The notes under the pieces were generated by a model. The model saw only the letters and a program-made list of their open reading frames with translations. It was not told the origin of the DNA and made no database searches. A stretch of 64,000 nucleotides of DNA from Cladopsammia gracilis (Eukaryota > Cnidaria > Anthozoa > Scleractinia > Dendrophylliidae): NCBI GenBank assembly GCA_022457155.1, contig JAJGOT010000089.1:1416001-1480000 (forward strand). Direction: 5' to 3'. Shown one piece after another: positions 1-10,411 of the stretch (within the stretch, counting starts at the first letter, position 1; each line of letters begins with the position of its first letter). The translations under genes were made by a program, and so were the position numbers.

Positions 1-694
1 ACCCGAAGGAAGAACATAACTGACAACAACTTATATATAAGAAACGCAATTAACACCTATTACGTAACTGAAACACTTCATTGTAAAATACAATGAGAAT
101 ACGAAATACAGAACGTGCAGAAAGCAAATATCTGCTAAACTACGTACCGCAGATATTTTGATAGATCTCCGAATTAACCTGGTTGGCCACTTAAAACAAC
201 AACTTTCTAGAAACGTCGAATACTGAAGTCTTGAACTAGCACTTAAAAGTTAGAACTTTCTACAAAATTGCCAGGCCCGGTTTAACGAATTTACTGTAAG
301 CAATCTGCATTTCATGGGTAAGAAATCCACTTCACCTTAAACGATTTGCTGTTAATGACTCAAAATGAAAATGTCCTGAATAGCTCGTGGCTTAATCGAC
401 AAACGGAATAGTAACAGTCATAGAAAAACAGCGTTGGTTGTTTAAGCTGTGATTTTTTTAAAGACAATTTGGGAGAGAATGATTAACATGTCCATTTTAC
501 ATCGTAAGGCCGGCGACAATATTTTGATACAGGTTAAACTTTACAATGGTTTTCAATCGAGTGTCGAAAGCAACTATTACTATGTTGTGTGATTGGCTAA
601 AAAATATTGGGCCACCTTCTCAACCAATCAGAAGCAAAAGCATAAGCAATTGTAATTGCTAGCTTGCACGCGTTTTCCAGCGCTTATGGCGCCG
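1..694. other. Gene-free AT-rich sequence
   Basis: No open frame longer than a few dozen codons, no convincing exon and no RNA gene is seen here on either strand. The last 150 bases resemble the promoter-like repeat found again near 13.4 and 44.8 kb (CCAAT-rich, containing ATTGGTTCATT-like stretches). Confidence 0.5.
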
Positions 695-826
695 GTTACA
701 TGTATTTGGTACGAGATCTGATTCGTTCATTGGCTTGTCTGTATCTGTTGTGATTGGTCTGTTACATGTATTTGGTACGAGATCTGATTCGTTCATTGGT
801 TTGTCTGTATCTGTTGTGATTGGTCT
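695..826. repeat. Two-copy 66-bp tandem repeat
   Basis: Two 66-bp copies (695-760 and 761-826) differ by a single base. Each contains GATTCGTTCATTGG and TGTGATTGGTCT, so each carries inverted CCAAT boxes. The array at 44.79-45.07 kb is a diverged version of the same sequence. Just downstream both loci have TTACTTTGGTT-type sequence, so this is one dispersed family. Confidence 0.75.
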
Positions 827-1248
827 GAGTGCATGATTACTTTGGTTTTGGTTTTACGACACTCAAGAGGAAACCGCTCTTTGTGAATGTTTTTTTTTTC
901 TTTGTTCTTACAGGATACTAACCTGCTTGGTTGGCGATTCAATATTTTTGGGCTCATCCTGACTTTTGGTATCCATCTGTCTGTCTCTGTTTTTCAATCT
1001 CTTTACCTTCCTCCTGATCCTCCCCAGCCACGAAAACTGTCAGTGCAGAAAAAAGGGTCGATTGTGACATGTTCATTCTTTGTTAAAATGTGTAGCAAAC
1101 AGTAATTAGACATCGGCTAAGATATTAAGACTTCACTCTCAGGGGTTTTTAAAATACCCATCCCTGAATCCGTTAACGTTAAACGTTTTGTAACAATCTG
1201 TCATTTTTTATATAAATGTATAAGCTTGGTATCGAAATGACTACCAAC
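827..1248. other. Gene-free interval beside the Roc exon
   Basis: A 72-codon plus-strand open frame (887-1105) lies here but has no recognisable domain, low-complexity composition and no supporting splice or promoter context, so it is not called a gene. The COR-encoding exon expected downstream of the Roc exon was not found here and is probably beyond the window. Confidence 0.4.
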
Positions 1249-1637
1249 CTGACTTTTCTTAGAACGTATCTCCTTTGATTGATTTTGAAGTTTTGAATCC
1301 ATATGTGTTTCTTTTATTTCTTGAAGTTCTCCAGCCACCATCCTTGCAAGGTCGTTCACAAAGTAGGATACATCCAACTTTTCATCAGCGCGTTGCCAAT
1401 TCTTGACCTGATCAACGTCAACGTCGAATTTTGATGGGTCAACTTCAATTCCGTCAGTGCTCTGCTCTTTAGGGTCAAATGGCAGACCTATCAAAGACTT
1501 CTTCAAACTCGTCTTGCCCGCTCGATCTTGACCTATCAGCATGATTCGAGCACGGTGTACTTTTACTTTTCCAGTCTTCAAAGCATTCTCATAGGCAAGC
1601 TTTGCTCTTGATCCTCGTGCTTCAATCTCACTTGGAA
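1249..1637 (-). CDS. Internal exon of a Roco-family (MFHAS1/LRRK-like) Roc GTPase
   Basis: The exon encodes about 129 residues and begins a Roc (Ras-of-complex) GTPase domain. The visible core is a P-loop, LIGQDRAGKTSLKKSL, which fits the GxxxxGK[ST] nucleotide-binding motif, followed by a switch-I-like stretch containing STDGIEVD. In Roco proteins this domain binds GTP and precedes a COR dimerisation domain; MFHAS1-type members act in innate signalling. The exon is bounded by an acceptor (CACTAG/TTCC, phase 1) and a donor (GTCAG/GTTGG). The open frame continues to an upstream ATG at 1650, but the acceptor makes an internal exon more likely. The COR part and any leucine-rich or death domain are not visible. 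The family call is firm; the exact member is not. Confidence 0.72.
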
Positions 1638-2041
1638 CTAGTGAAAACATGAATACAGTTTTAAGTAAAGTACATGTATATTAAATATCTCCACATTTCA
1701 TAAGATTCTAGAGGGCTTTTTTAATTGATTCTTTTTTTTTTTGGCGCCTGTTATAAAATTAAAAATATATATTTCACCTGAAAAAGAAATATAAAAGGTT
1801 TAAAGTGTCTGTAACCCCAGAAAGGTTTTTTCACCAGAATAAATCTTTGTATTGAACTGAGTAAAATGCCGCACAAATTTTTACTTTTGCTTAAAGCCGC
1901 GATTTTTGACGAATTTCCAAAGTCTGCGAAAATCACAAAAATCTGGGTCTAGCACAATGTGTGACGTCATTCCAGGATATCGTTTGCTCTCAACCATCTA
2001 AGACAGTCTCGCTGCGGTCAGGATAACGAAAAACGCCTGAG

Positions 2042-2265
2042 AGTTGTGTAGTATTTAGCTTTAGCAGCCCTCCAAACAAAAAAGAAGGTATTGCTCTCCA
2101 TCCGATATCTTTTTACGGTAAAGAAGAGGCGGAAAAACGAAAAAGAAGAAAAAAGTGGGTAGATTTTGTTAAACTGAAGCGAGCACATTATATTGGGAGC
2201 CAACCAAGTACTTGTCGGTGTGTTCGAAGCAATTCACAGATGAGGACTTCACTGTCCGGTTTTCT
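2042..2265 (+). pseudogene. THAP zinc-finger domain relic
   Basis: Two adjoining plus-strand frames together resemble a THAP DNA-binding domain. The first has SCVVFSFSS and GIALHPISF, then KKWVDFVKLKRA. After a frameshift near 2190 the second has WEPTKYLSVCSKQF and TDEDFTVRF. The invariant Trp, the Pro after it and the late CSK-F element are recognisable. The second zinc Cys of the N-terminal pair is not in its expected place. With a frameshift and no downstream transposase, this is a decayed copy. It lies between the arms of the 1.8-kb inverted-repeat element. Confidence 0.55.
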
Positions 2266-2340
2266 GAACTAACAAAGGAGAGTTGAACCGAAACTGCAGT
2301 CTTGCTTGAGATTTTCTACTAAAGATTTTCTACGGAGAGA

Positions 2341-3205
2341 CAGATACTCGACAGCATTATGGCCACCTCGTGCCAAACCAATCGCCACAGAACAGCCAAA
2401 CAAATTAAACGACACCGATTGAACGCACCTTTCCCAGATTATCCATGTTCTTTGGAAGAAACAATCACCAACGCTCAACCACCGCGCAGAGAAAGCCGTA
2501 AACGCTACCGTGAAACGCAAGATAGAAAACAACATCATAGCAGTGAACAAAACAATGGCGGAATCAAATGAGCTAGAAAGCGTCCACGCTCTTACGAGAA
2601 AACCACCCTGGAAATATCGATAAACAGCTGGATAAAAGCATCGGAGAAATCGATAGGCAAACTAGAGACACACATAGAGAATAACTCTTGCCCAAAAACA
2701 CTTCGTTACGATGTGGGGGCAAAGATCAGGCCCGATCCAGACTTCAATAAGACCACAGGGAGCGCATACAATCTGTTTGTGTAACATAAGTGACCGTTTG
2801 TAATTTTATAGGAAATGTATGGGATTTACCTAAATTTCATATTATGGCGACGTATCGCCAAATGTATGTACTGATCAACGCTAAATAAACGTTAAATTAC
2901 CTTATTTGTTGTGTGTAGTCGTCCTTTTGCCGTAAAAGTGATAATTTGAGCGATTTTGAAGGATTCTGAGTTCGCCGTTGACTGTACGTCTAAGAGAGGA
3001 CGTACAGTCTAAGAAGGCAGATGGAGGCACTACTACGGTCATTATGAACAAAGAAGAGAAAATCACGGTCACATCCAACTTGATGATATAGAAAACTATA
3101 GACCCCTCGCAATACCTATGGTAGAAAAAACTATTGCTAAAGTCGAATGACTTGTAACATATAAGATATATCGATGACGTGTTCTCTTTGTGGAACACCA
3201 ACTCG
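2341..3205 (+). pseudogene. Penelope-like element reverse transcriptase relic
   Basis: Three plus-strand fragments in changing frames resemble a Penelope-like polyprotein. About 2600-2780 encodes SCPKTLRYDVGAKIRPD, like the region before the RT core. About 3007-3060 has an ADGGTTTVIMNKEE stretch, like the ADKG-x-VVMDKE motif of PLE RTs. At 3164-3205 RYIDDVFSLWNTN matches the RT catalytic YxDD box. The RT body between the last two fragments is missing and stops are frequent, so the copy is dead. A GIY-YIG endonuclease was not found. Identification rests on remembered family motifs. Confidence 0.5.
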
Positions 3206-3974
3206 TAATTTGCGGTCTCCGAGGCTCCTGAATCCGAGCTGTAGTCTTAACCAACGTCTCTCGAGGCCACTATCTACTAAACGTAACTATTAAACTAAAG
3301 GAAGGTCAATAAAGGTTTTCTCTTCGCAAGTATAAAACAAATACGCGGCTGAAATCAACATGTAAATGACTGAGATCGGACCGGATCGGACCTTGTTGAC
3401 AATATCCTGAAATGACGTCACAAGTCCCACTCTCCGCTTCACTCGGCCGTGCGGAAAACAAGTCTAACTTTGACGGGCCATAAAAAATCGAGGTTTTAAG
3501 CAAAAACAAAAAATTTTTTGCGGCATTTTACTCAGTTTAACACAAAGATTTATTCTGGTGAAAAAACTTTCTGGGGTTATAGACACTTTAAGAAATACAT
3601 AAAAATAAAATACCTAATTCTTGGAGGATGACTGGAAATCTGCCTTTTCACAGTGTTTTCAGATATTTTATGTTGTTATTTTCATTTCGCTGCGATATTA
3701 AACTTTCTCGTATCAGCGTATTCGTGAACAACATCGATCCCTGATAGAAGAAGTTCGTACAGCCACCTAACTAACATTTGAACCACAGCTCTAACTTCGT
3801 ATTAATTTACACTACTCCACTCAGGTTGGGTATGTAATTCAAATATTTCTATTTTGCGCATTTCGCAAAAAAGACAAGACATGAAATTTTTAGGTTAAAT
3901 CGGTAAAATTTGGATATTAAGTGTGCCTTTTGACGAGTCTAAATATCGACGCCGATTTGCTGTTTTTTTATTTT

Positions 3975-4425
3975 TTGCTGTTCGTTTGTCTCACGATAGA
4001 TTCATTTTGAGACATTGATCGCGACGTTTCGACAGCTATAACTGCTAGTCTTCAGAACTGAAAACATTGCGTACGCCTTGTTATACGCCCGTTTATAGGA
4101 TTAAATGACGGTAGATTTAAAATCCTGCGTGGGTTCTTCCTTGACTGTTGGTCTTTTTGTCTTTCGGATCTTTTACGCAAACGAGGAAGGATATCCGTTA
4201 GAAACAAGAACTGACGACAAGTGTTTCTTTTCTTTAGAGATTATCGATGGTCTTTTATATTGAAGAGGTGTTTGGCTCGGTCATACAGACAAACCAACGT
4301 ACTACATAAGCGACACGTAACCAATCGACCTCATCGCCTGATGAAGACTAGCAGTAATATAGCAGTGGAAACTTCGCGAAGAGAATCTCAAAGTGATTCC
4401 ATCGTGAAACAAACGAACAAGCGTT
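3975..4425. repeat. Inverted pair carrying hammerhead-like CTGATGA...GAAA cores
   Basis: A stretch at 3975-4060 recurs in reverse complement at 4318-4425. The right copy reads CTGATGAAGACTAGCAG followed, after a short gap, by GGAAAC. The left copy read on the minus strand has CTGAAGACTAGCAG and then TCGAAACG. CTGANGA, a helix, then GAAA is the conserved core of a hammerhead ribozyme, and such ribozymes are known in the terminal repeats of Penelope-like elements. Helices I and III could not be closed by eye, so catalytic competence is doubtful. Confidence 0.35.
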
Positions 4426-4744
4426 TACCTATCGTTCACGATGGACAAGAAACACATTTTTAACAACATGATATCAGATAAATATAAATGACAAAAGCTT
4501 ACTATGTTAGATACGTCAAACCATTAAACATCGCCTTTAGGCTAATCAATAACGTCGATGATTGGCTATCACCCTTAAAATGCTTTGGCCGTCAATTTAC
4601 GGTAAGCCCGGGGTCTGTTTTGTACAATTTACGGTATCATTATTTTTCTTCAAACTATGATCAATCAAAAAAGCTTTTTGCGACAGCCAATAAATCTGTA
4701 TTATAATCGAGATTGAATGTATGGATATTTTCGGACCTCTTTAC

Positions 4745-4879
4745 CTGAACTGCTACTTGGAAGTCCTGCGTGGGGTGCATATTCCTCTTCTTTAATTTCT
4801 TTGAAATCTCCTAAACCTGACCGTTCTTCTAAACCTCTTTCTGCCAGCAGTTTTCCTCGTCTGTCATCGTGAAAACGTG
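4745..4879 (-). CDS. Candidate 45-codon internal exon, unknown product
   Basis: An open minus-strand segment encodes charged sequence including RRGKLLAERGLEERSGLGD and FKEIKEEEYAPHAGLPSS. It is bounded by a plausible acceptor (TATATGTAG/CACG) and a strong donor (GTTCAG/GTAAAG). Both boundaries are phase 1, so the exon is symmetric and could be spliced in frame to the phase-1 start of the Roc exon downstream on the same strand. No domain is recognised. It could equally belong to a different transcript or be a chance open stretch. Confidence 0.35.
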
Positions 4880-5249
4880 CTACATATAACAGTAAAATAC
4901 ACAACAAGAATGACTACATTGTAATAACAAATTACGCTTGTGTATTTCTCTGATTGGAATTTGATAGTGTTTGATAGCTCGCGTGAGCTTTTGCTGTCGG
5001 TTCTAACATGCAACATAAAAGCAATGGTTACGAAGCACAGCAAACGTCTTCGTTGCTTGGTTTTGTTAGCGTTTTTTGATCTTGAAGGTACACAAGTTCA
5101 TAGGCTTCATACTTTTTTGGAGCAAACTGGCCAGTAGAAACCATAACTTACAATTATCGAGATATAAATTGATATTTGGCCACCTTCGGAGCTCATTGCA
5201 TGCCTTAAAAGCTTTTGCGTTTTGAAAATCCTTCTGTGAGCCCTCTTTT

Positions 5250-6073
5250 CCACTAATTTCTAATTATAAATCGTCGCTAAATAGTTTCTGCTATTGATTG
5301 GCCTTTGTGATCACATGACGCAATTAATGGGCATGGTGCTTGTTCGCCTAGAAACAAAATCAGCAAAATAATATTTCTTGTCGTTCTGTATAGTGAAACA
5401 GTTACATAATATGTGTTTGTCTGATCACCGAATATACACGTATGCTCTGCTGCAATCATAGTCGGTAACATTCACGCAATTAGCCTGTTCCAGGCTCCGA
5501 GATATCTCATTTTTCCCCTTTTTTTACTTCGCGCGTTCCCCACTTTCTCGGAGCTCGAGCCTGGAACAGGTTATCACACAATAGTTTTCATAGTAGGTCA
5601 TGCTAATGATTTCGATGTTTCCCTTTAACAAAACTCATTGCGTTTGATGCCTGAATAAGACAAAACATGAAATTCATGTTAATTCGGTAAAATCTGGATA
5701 TGAAGTGTGCCTTTTGACGAGTCTGAATATCGACGATTTGCTGTTTTTAGCAAAGCTTGGAGACAAGCGGTAAATAAATATTAACCAAATATTAACCAAA
5801 TAAACATTATAATAATATTCCCCATGACCCTATATGATTAATTATGATAATATTGTATAATGGATATCAGATTAAATAGAAAGCTAGAATGAAAAAGGCT
5901 ATATTAAAAAAGAGTCTAACATACTGGCTTTATACTTAATTAGGCAGGGTTTACCTTATCCACTAATTTCTAATTTTAAATCGCTGCTAAATAGTCTCTT
6001 CTCCTGAATGGCTTAAGCGATCACATGACGCAATTAATGGTGCTTGTTCGCCTGGAAACAAATCAACAAATAG
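5250..6073. repeat. Direct duplication about 710 bp apart
   Basis: About 112 bp starting CACTAATTTCTAATT and including ATCACATGACGCAATTAATG occurs at about 5250-5370 and again at about 5960-6073 in the same orientation, with a few substitutions. Sequence at 5668-5750 likewise repeats 3885-3970 (GTGTGCCTTTTGACGAGTCT). The interval is built from local duplications and has no coding potential. Confidence 0.65.
5484..5570. mobile_element. Short fold-back MITE
   Basis: CCTGTTCCAGGCTCCGAGA at the left end is mirrored by the reverse complement CTCGAGCCTGGAACAGG at the right end around a pyrimidine-rich 45-bp centre. Its size and structure fit a miniature inverted-repeat element. No target duplication was secured. 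Confidence 0.5.
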
Positions 6074-6310
6074 TGCAACCTTGGTAATAGCGCTCGTTAC
6101 CGTTACCCGTCCAATAACAAATTTGGTACATTTCATTTTAAATCGTTACCGTTCCAAACAGTTTACCTTGTGATCTATATCGTTATGTTCAAAGAGTTTG
6201 TCAGAAGCAAAATCCATACAATCGAAGCCCGACTACATTTAATCCTTAAGGACGTTCGCGCACATTGCTACTGCGCATTTTTTCACGCATGTCATCTGAT
6301 CACTGATCTT

Positions 6311-7183
6311 CTAATGCTCTTTTTTGCAAATCTTGCTATACTCATTACCTTGGATGTGATCCCCATGTAAATGATACGACTTGGCTAGAACATTGTACGC
6401 TGTTGCTTCGCTTTCCTTGTCTCCTATTTCCTTGGCAACACTTAGTAATTGTTTTCCTTCTTCTATGCTCTTTTCGTAGTCTCCAGCCCTGTAATACGAC
6501 CAGGCTAGAACAGTGTACGCTGCTGCTTCCCTTTTCTTGTCTCCTGTTTCCTTGGCAACACTTAGTTCTTGTTTTCCTTCTTCTATGCTCTTTTTGTAGT
6601 CTCCAGCCTCGTAATACGACCAGGCTAGAACATTGTACGCTTCTGCTTCCCTTTTCTTGTCTCCTGTTTCCTTGGCAACACTTAGTTCTTGTTTTCCTTC
6701 TTCTATGCTCTTTTCGTAGTCTCCAGCCATGTAATACGACCAGGCTAGAACATTGTACGCTTCTGCTTCCCATTTCTTGTCTCCTGTTTCCTTGACAACA
6801 CTTAGTACTTGTTTTCCTTCTTCTATGCTCTTTTCGTAGTCTCCAGCCATGTAATACGACCAGGCTAGAACATTGTACGCTGATGCTTCCCTTTTCTTGT
6901 CTCCTGTTTCCTTGGCAACACTTAGTTCTTGTTTTCCTTCTTCTATGCTCTTTTCGTAGTCTCCAGCCATGTAATACGACCAGGCTAGAACATTGTACGC
7001 TTCTGCTTCCCTTTTCTTGTCTCCTGTTTCCTTGGCAACACTTAGTGCTTGTTTTCCTTCTTCTATGCTCTTTTCGTAGTCTCCAGCCATGTTATACGAC
7101 TTGGCTAGATCAACGTACGCGCGAGCTTCCCTTTTCTTGTTTCCCGTTTCCTTGGCAGCACTTAGCGCTTGCTTTCGTAGTCT
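6311..7183 (-). CDS. TPR-repeat protein, C-terminal segment (7 repeats)
   Basis: The open segment covers about 290 codons and consists of 40-residue units of the form AYNVLAWSYYMAGDYEKSIE followed by EGKQELSVAKETGDKKREAE. These are tetratricopeptide repeats of the 40-residue type seen in LGN/GPSM2, kinesin-light-chain-like and TTC28-like proteins, where paired helices bind partner peptides. Six units are near identical and a seventh upstream is shortened. The last unit ends with a diverged tail, HLHGDHIQGNEYSKICKK, and a stop at 6311. Upstream an in-frame TAG lies at 7184-7186. The preceding CTAG could be an acceptor, but its pyrimidine tract is poor, so either the 5' exons are missing or this is a truncated duplicate. 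An ATG at 7090 is the first internal start. Confidence 0.7.
   Translation of the reverse strand, partial: RLRKQALSAAKETGNKKREARAYVDLAKSYNMAGDYEKSIEEGKQALSVAKETGDKKREAEAYNVLAWSYYMAGDYEKSIEEGKQELSVAKETGDKKREASAYNVLAWSYYMAGDYEKSIEEGKQVLSVVKETGDKKWEAEAYNVLAWSYYMAGDYEKSIEEGKQELSVAKETGDKKREAEAYNVLAWSYYEAGDYKKSIEEGKQELSVAKETGDKKREAAAYTVLAWSYYRAGDYEKSIEEGKQLLSVAKEIGDKESEATAYNVLAKSYHLHGDHIQGNEYSKICKKEH
6370..7175. repeat. 120-bp tandem repeat encoding the TPR units
   Basis: The coding array is a DNA-level tandem repeat with a 120-bp period. Successive copies differ at only a few positions, chiefly in GCTTCTGCTTCCC versus GCTGCTGCTTCCC and in the codon before TAATACGAC. The homogeneity explains the long open frames on the other frames and strand of this stretch, which are shadows, not genes. 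Confidence 0.9.
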
Positions 7184-8140
7184 CTAGCGTAGCACCTTCC
7201 ATAACCCTATCCTCTTGTTTCTAGTACTTTTCGTCAAGTAAACTGTCAACAACTGAAATTAAAATCATAAATAAAAGTATTATTGGTTAAAAAAAAATGA
7301 CTTAAATATGTCTTAAAAATGCTGATCTACCGAGCTGCATTAAAAGTGCAAACAACATGCGTGATGAATAAAGCAACCTGCAAACAAAATATACCTGACA
7401 TACGTGATTGTCAAAACTGTACACCCCCAAAATGATCCCGAGCCCGTAATGATATCCAACACCGAAATAAGATTCCAAATTGACCCTGAAATAATCGCGA
7501 CTCAAAATGGATTCCCTTTTTCATATTTCCCTCGAAATTATCCCCAAGTAATTGTCGTAATGGCGTTCGATCCTGAGTCATAAGGGTGGAAAGTTACAGC
7601 ACAAGTAAAAACGAGCACTTTTTATCAGACTCATGACTTACGCTCTCAGTTTGGCATGCCTTCCGCCGGGTAGCCTGCGAGTCAGCCTGTTATTTTTCAA
7701 GAGCTTGGAAAAACAAAACAACTGCACGATTCTAAAGCTAGTGAAGTCCCCGGTCCTCGGGGCAATAGTGAATAGTAAACTATGTTCCACACACGCTACT
7801 GTATTTTTGGGATTATCAAACCGTTATTTTTGGTACAATAAACGAAGCTTTAAAATAACACTAAATCGGAATTTCGTGAATTTTTTCCTTAACGCTTAGA
7901 ATGTTTTTATTCAAATATAAATTTCACTGAGTTTTGTTTTCATCAATTTCTGTGCAACCCTCTAGGAAAACCTTTAACGTACTCTTCCTCTCTAATTCTA
8001 AACACTTTTTGTCTTTATTTAAAAAGAAAAAGTTGAAAATACAAAATAAAGAATTTATTTAACCAAACTGTACATTGCCTGCTGGTATTCAGCCATTTTG
8101 CAATTCCCTGAATATAAAATGTACAGAAATCCCTGTGCAA
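7184..8140. other. Gene-free interval
   Basis: Only short open frames with no recognisable domains are present. An 88-codon plus-strand frame at 7633 has no supporting features. The sequence is AT-rich and no repeat structure was noted. Confidence 0.4.
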
Positions 8141-8251
8141 TGTGGGGGGAGGGGTGGGGGGAGGGGTAGGGGGAGGGGTGGAGGGAGGGGTGGGGGAGTG
8201 GTGGGGGGAGGGGTGGGGGGAGTGGCGGGGGGAGGGGTGGGGAGAGGGGGG
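8141..8251. repeat. G-rich simple repeat (GGGGGGAGGGGT type)
   Basis: About 110 bases are composed of runs of four to six G separated by single A or T, for example GGGGGGAGGGGTGGGGGGAG. Many G-runs close together make G-quadruplex formation plausible on the plus strand. The overlapping glycine-rich open frame is an artefact of the repeat. Confidence 0.85.
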
Positions 8252-8568
8252 CTCCTCGGACCCCCCCCCTCTATATCCCTGGAACCAGTAAGGCTAGGAC
8301 CATGAAATTTTCACACAATGTTACCTCCATACAAGGAAACCTCACACCCAGTTTTGACCTGCCACACCCAATAATGACGTCACAATGACGTCATTTTTGG
8401 TTTTTCCGACGTTTCTTTGATATTTTTCCATCCAGATACTTAAAATATCAAATATTACTGTAAAATCATCTCTGTAATATTAAAACATAATAAATACAAA
8501 CAAGGACACACTTGTAAAGCGAGAAAAAGCAATAAAAAGCGATAAAACTATAATTTTGAAATTATTGT

Positions 8569-8610
8569 CCGCCATCTTGGATCCGCCATCTTGGATCCGC
8601 CATCTTGGAT
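8569..8610. repeat. Three exact copies of CCGCCATCTTGGAT
   Basis: A 14-bp unit is repeated three times without change at 8569, 8583 and 8597. GCCATCTTGG-type sequence, reversed CCAAGATGGC, resembles YY1 sites, but no gene start is seen next to it. Confidence 0.85.
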
Positions 8611-10084
8611 TTTCTTTATTTTTTTTGTTTAAATTAAAATTTAAAGAATATCTAAAGGAGAAAAGGATCAAATTGTATAAAACACGTATCAAACTAATGT
8701 CTATTATCCAAACAATGAATTTAGAAGCGTTATTTAATAAATAGTACAAAATTTTTGTCTATTAGTAAAAGAGAGCAAAAATTTACCTACTCCTCCCCCC
8801 AAATATTTGATGTTAAAAATTTTTGATGTCTTTCAAGAACTAGTCCCAAGAAAAAACTATTCTAACAAGAAAATGCACTATAAGTCAAAGAACAAGATCT
8901 TAAAATAAAAAATTCACCATATTTTAATATTTTGAAAACCTATGTGTCAAAAATTAGTTGCCATGGCAACATGGTTAATCACACTGACATCTTATGGATA
9001 CCAAAATGTCCCTAAATAAATTCTAGGAGAAGTCAGAAAATTTCAGCCTCATACCTATTTCGATGTAAGAGTTATCACAATTTTACTGGAGGGGGGGTTC
9101 GAAAAGCCCTGAATAGGGTTAATTAAGTTCGGCGTCTGAATCAACAGGCGTACTTTTGTTATTTAAGGTCGGTCCAAATTCGAATTAAGTTCGGCTCATG
9201 AAAAGTTCGGAACTTGGCTTCCGTCGTGAAAAAAACAATGCTTACTGAAAAGCCAATCAAAACAACACAAAAGACATACATTAAATGTATGCAAACTGAA
9301 ACCGCTTACCACGAAAGAGTGAATTCCCCACTTATTCCCCGGCCTGTGTTCATCTAAGCTTAAGTGGGAGAGGGAGAGAGATACAGTACCGAAGGTACAT
9401 TTGCGGTGATGACAGGTGACAGGTGACAGGTGTCGCAGTCTAACAAGTCTTAGGTGTAGGACATGTTCAACAGGTTTGGCATCGCTTAGTGTTTACGCGC
9501 ATACACAATAGACACAAAATAGATCCTGCTTCCTTTTTTTCTTTAACCTTTTTTTAATAATGGTGGCCGATAAACTATTCTTTAATGTTCGTGTTTATCA
9601 GTCTTACTGGCTACGTAAGCATGTGCAAAATTCAAAGAATTTTTACTCCAAAATTTGGAGTAGAGATTGTTAACATGCATATAAAAATTTTTTGGTTGGA
9701 ACAGGTCTTTTGGGCTAAACGATGATGTGGTGCGGTCCCCCTCCCCCAAACGACCAATAAGAACACGCATTCAATCTAACAATCTGACAATTTGCTTTTT
9801 TTTCAACTGAGATTATAAGGTTAATTGGCCAATTCCTTTTGTTAGAGCTCTGAGTAAGTAATACATATATGGCAAGGTCTGACAAAGTGCTTGTGCTAGA
9901 AACGTCAGCTTCTCGGCATTTTCTAAGGTGGCATATTAATTTGTCAACTCAATAACATGTTTTTCATTAGAAACTTAATCCTGTATCTATTTTGAAATTT
10001 ATCGACATTTTGTTGACAGTCCATTGTAATTGTCAAAGGATCTTCGTTCGGATAAACCCCCTCCTGCCCCCTTGCTACGATCCT
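8611..10084. other. Gene-free interval
   Basis: No coding region is supported. A short GACAGGT triplet repeat lies at about 9413-9433, and TTAAGTTCGGC-type words recur around 9125-9200. Everything else looks like unique AT-rich sequence. Confidence 0.4.
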
Positions 10085-10215
10085 GCTGTATTATATTATA
10101 ATGTATTGTACTGTACTATACTGTACTGTACTCTAGCTGTACTGCAATGCGCTGCACTGCACTGTACTTTACTGTAATGTACTGCATTGCATTGCATTGT
10201 ACATTGTACTATATT
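10085..10215. repeat. Degenerate TGTACTGTACT / TGCATTGCATT simple repeat
   Basis: A low-complexity run of 5-bp words (TGTAC, TATAC, TGCAT) makes up an imperfect microsatellite. Confidence 0.75.
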
Positions 10216-10411
10216 GCATTGTATTGTCCTAGATTAAAGGCTCTCTAGACACACACTGTATGTGAGTGTTTAAAATGTCTACAAAATATTAACAAGAATC
10301 TGTCTAAGGTTGTTAGACCTAATGCAGACAAATCAGGACCTAGCTGTTTTATAATGCGCGTATTTGCTCTCTATGCGCAGTTCTAAGAAGAATTCATAAA
10401 TCATAATCACT

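Larger units (their letters stand above)
1801..3590. mobile_element. Long-armed inverted-repeat DNA transposon relic (THAP-associated)
   Basis: Arms of roughly 185 bp face each other: 1801-1985, and its diverged reverse complement 3405-3590. Both start with TAAAGTGTCT and share CCAGAATAAATCTTTGT and GAGTAAAATGCCGCA. The interior holds a THAP-domain relic and, probably as a later insertion, a Penelope-like RT relic. A similar arm sequence (AAAATGCCGCAAAAATTTT) lies next to a second THAP relic near 30.3-30.6 kb, so this is a family. THAP domains are typical of P-element-like transposases; no transposase catalytic domain survives. Confidence 0.55.

Noticed and set aside
6403..7224. Leu/Phe/Cys-rich plus-strand open frames of 113-130 codons
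   Set aside because: They are antisense shadows of the 120-bp TPR coding repeat, since a repeat length divisible by three keeps other frames open.
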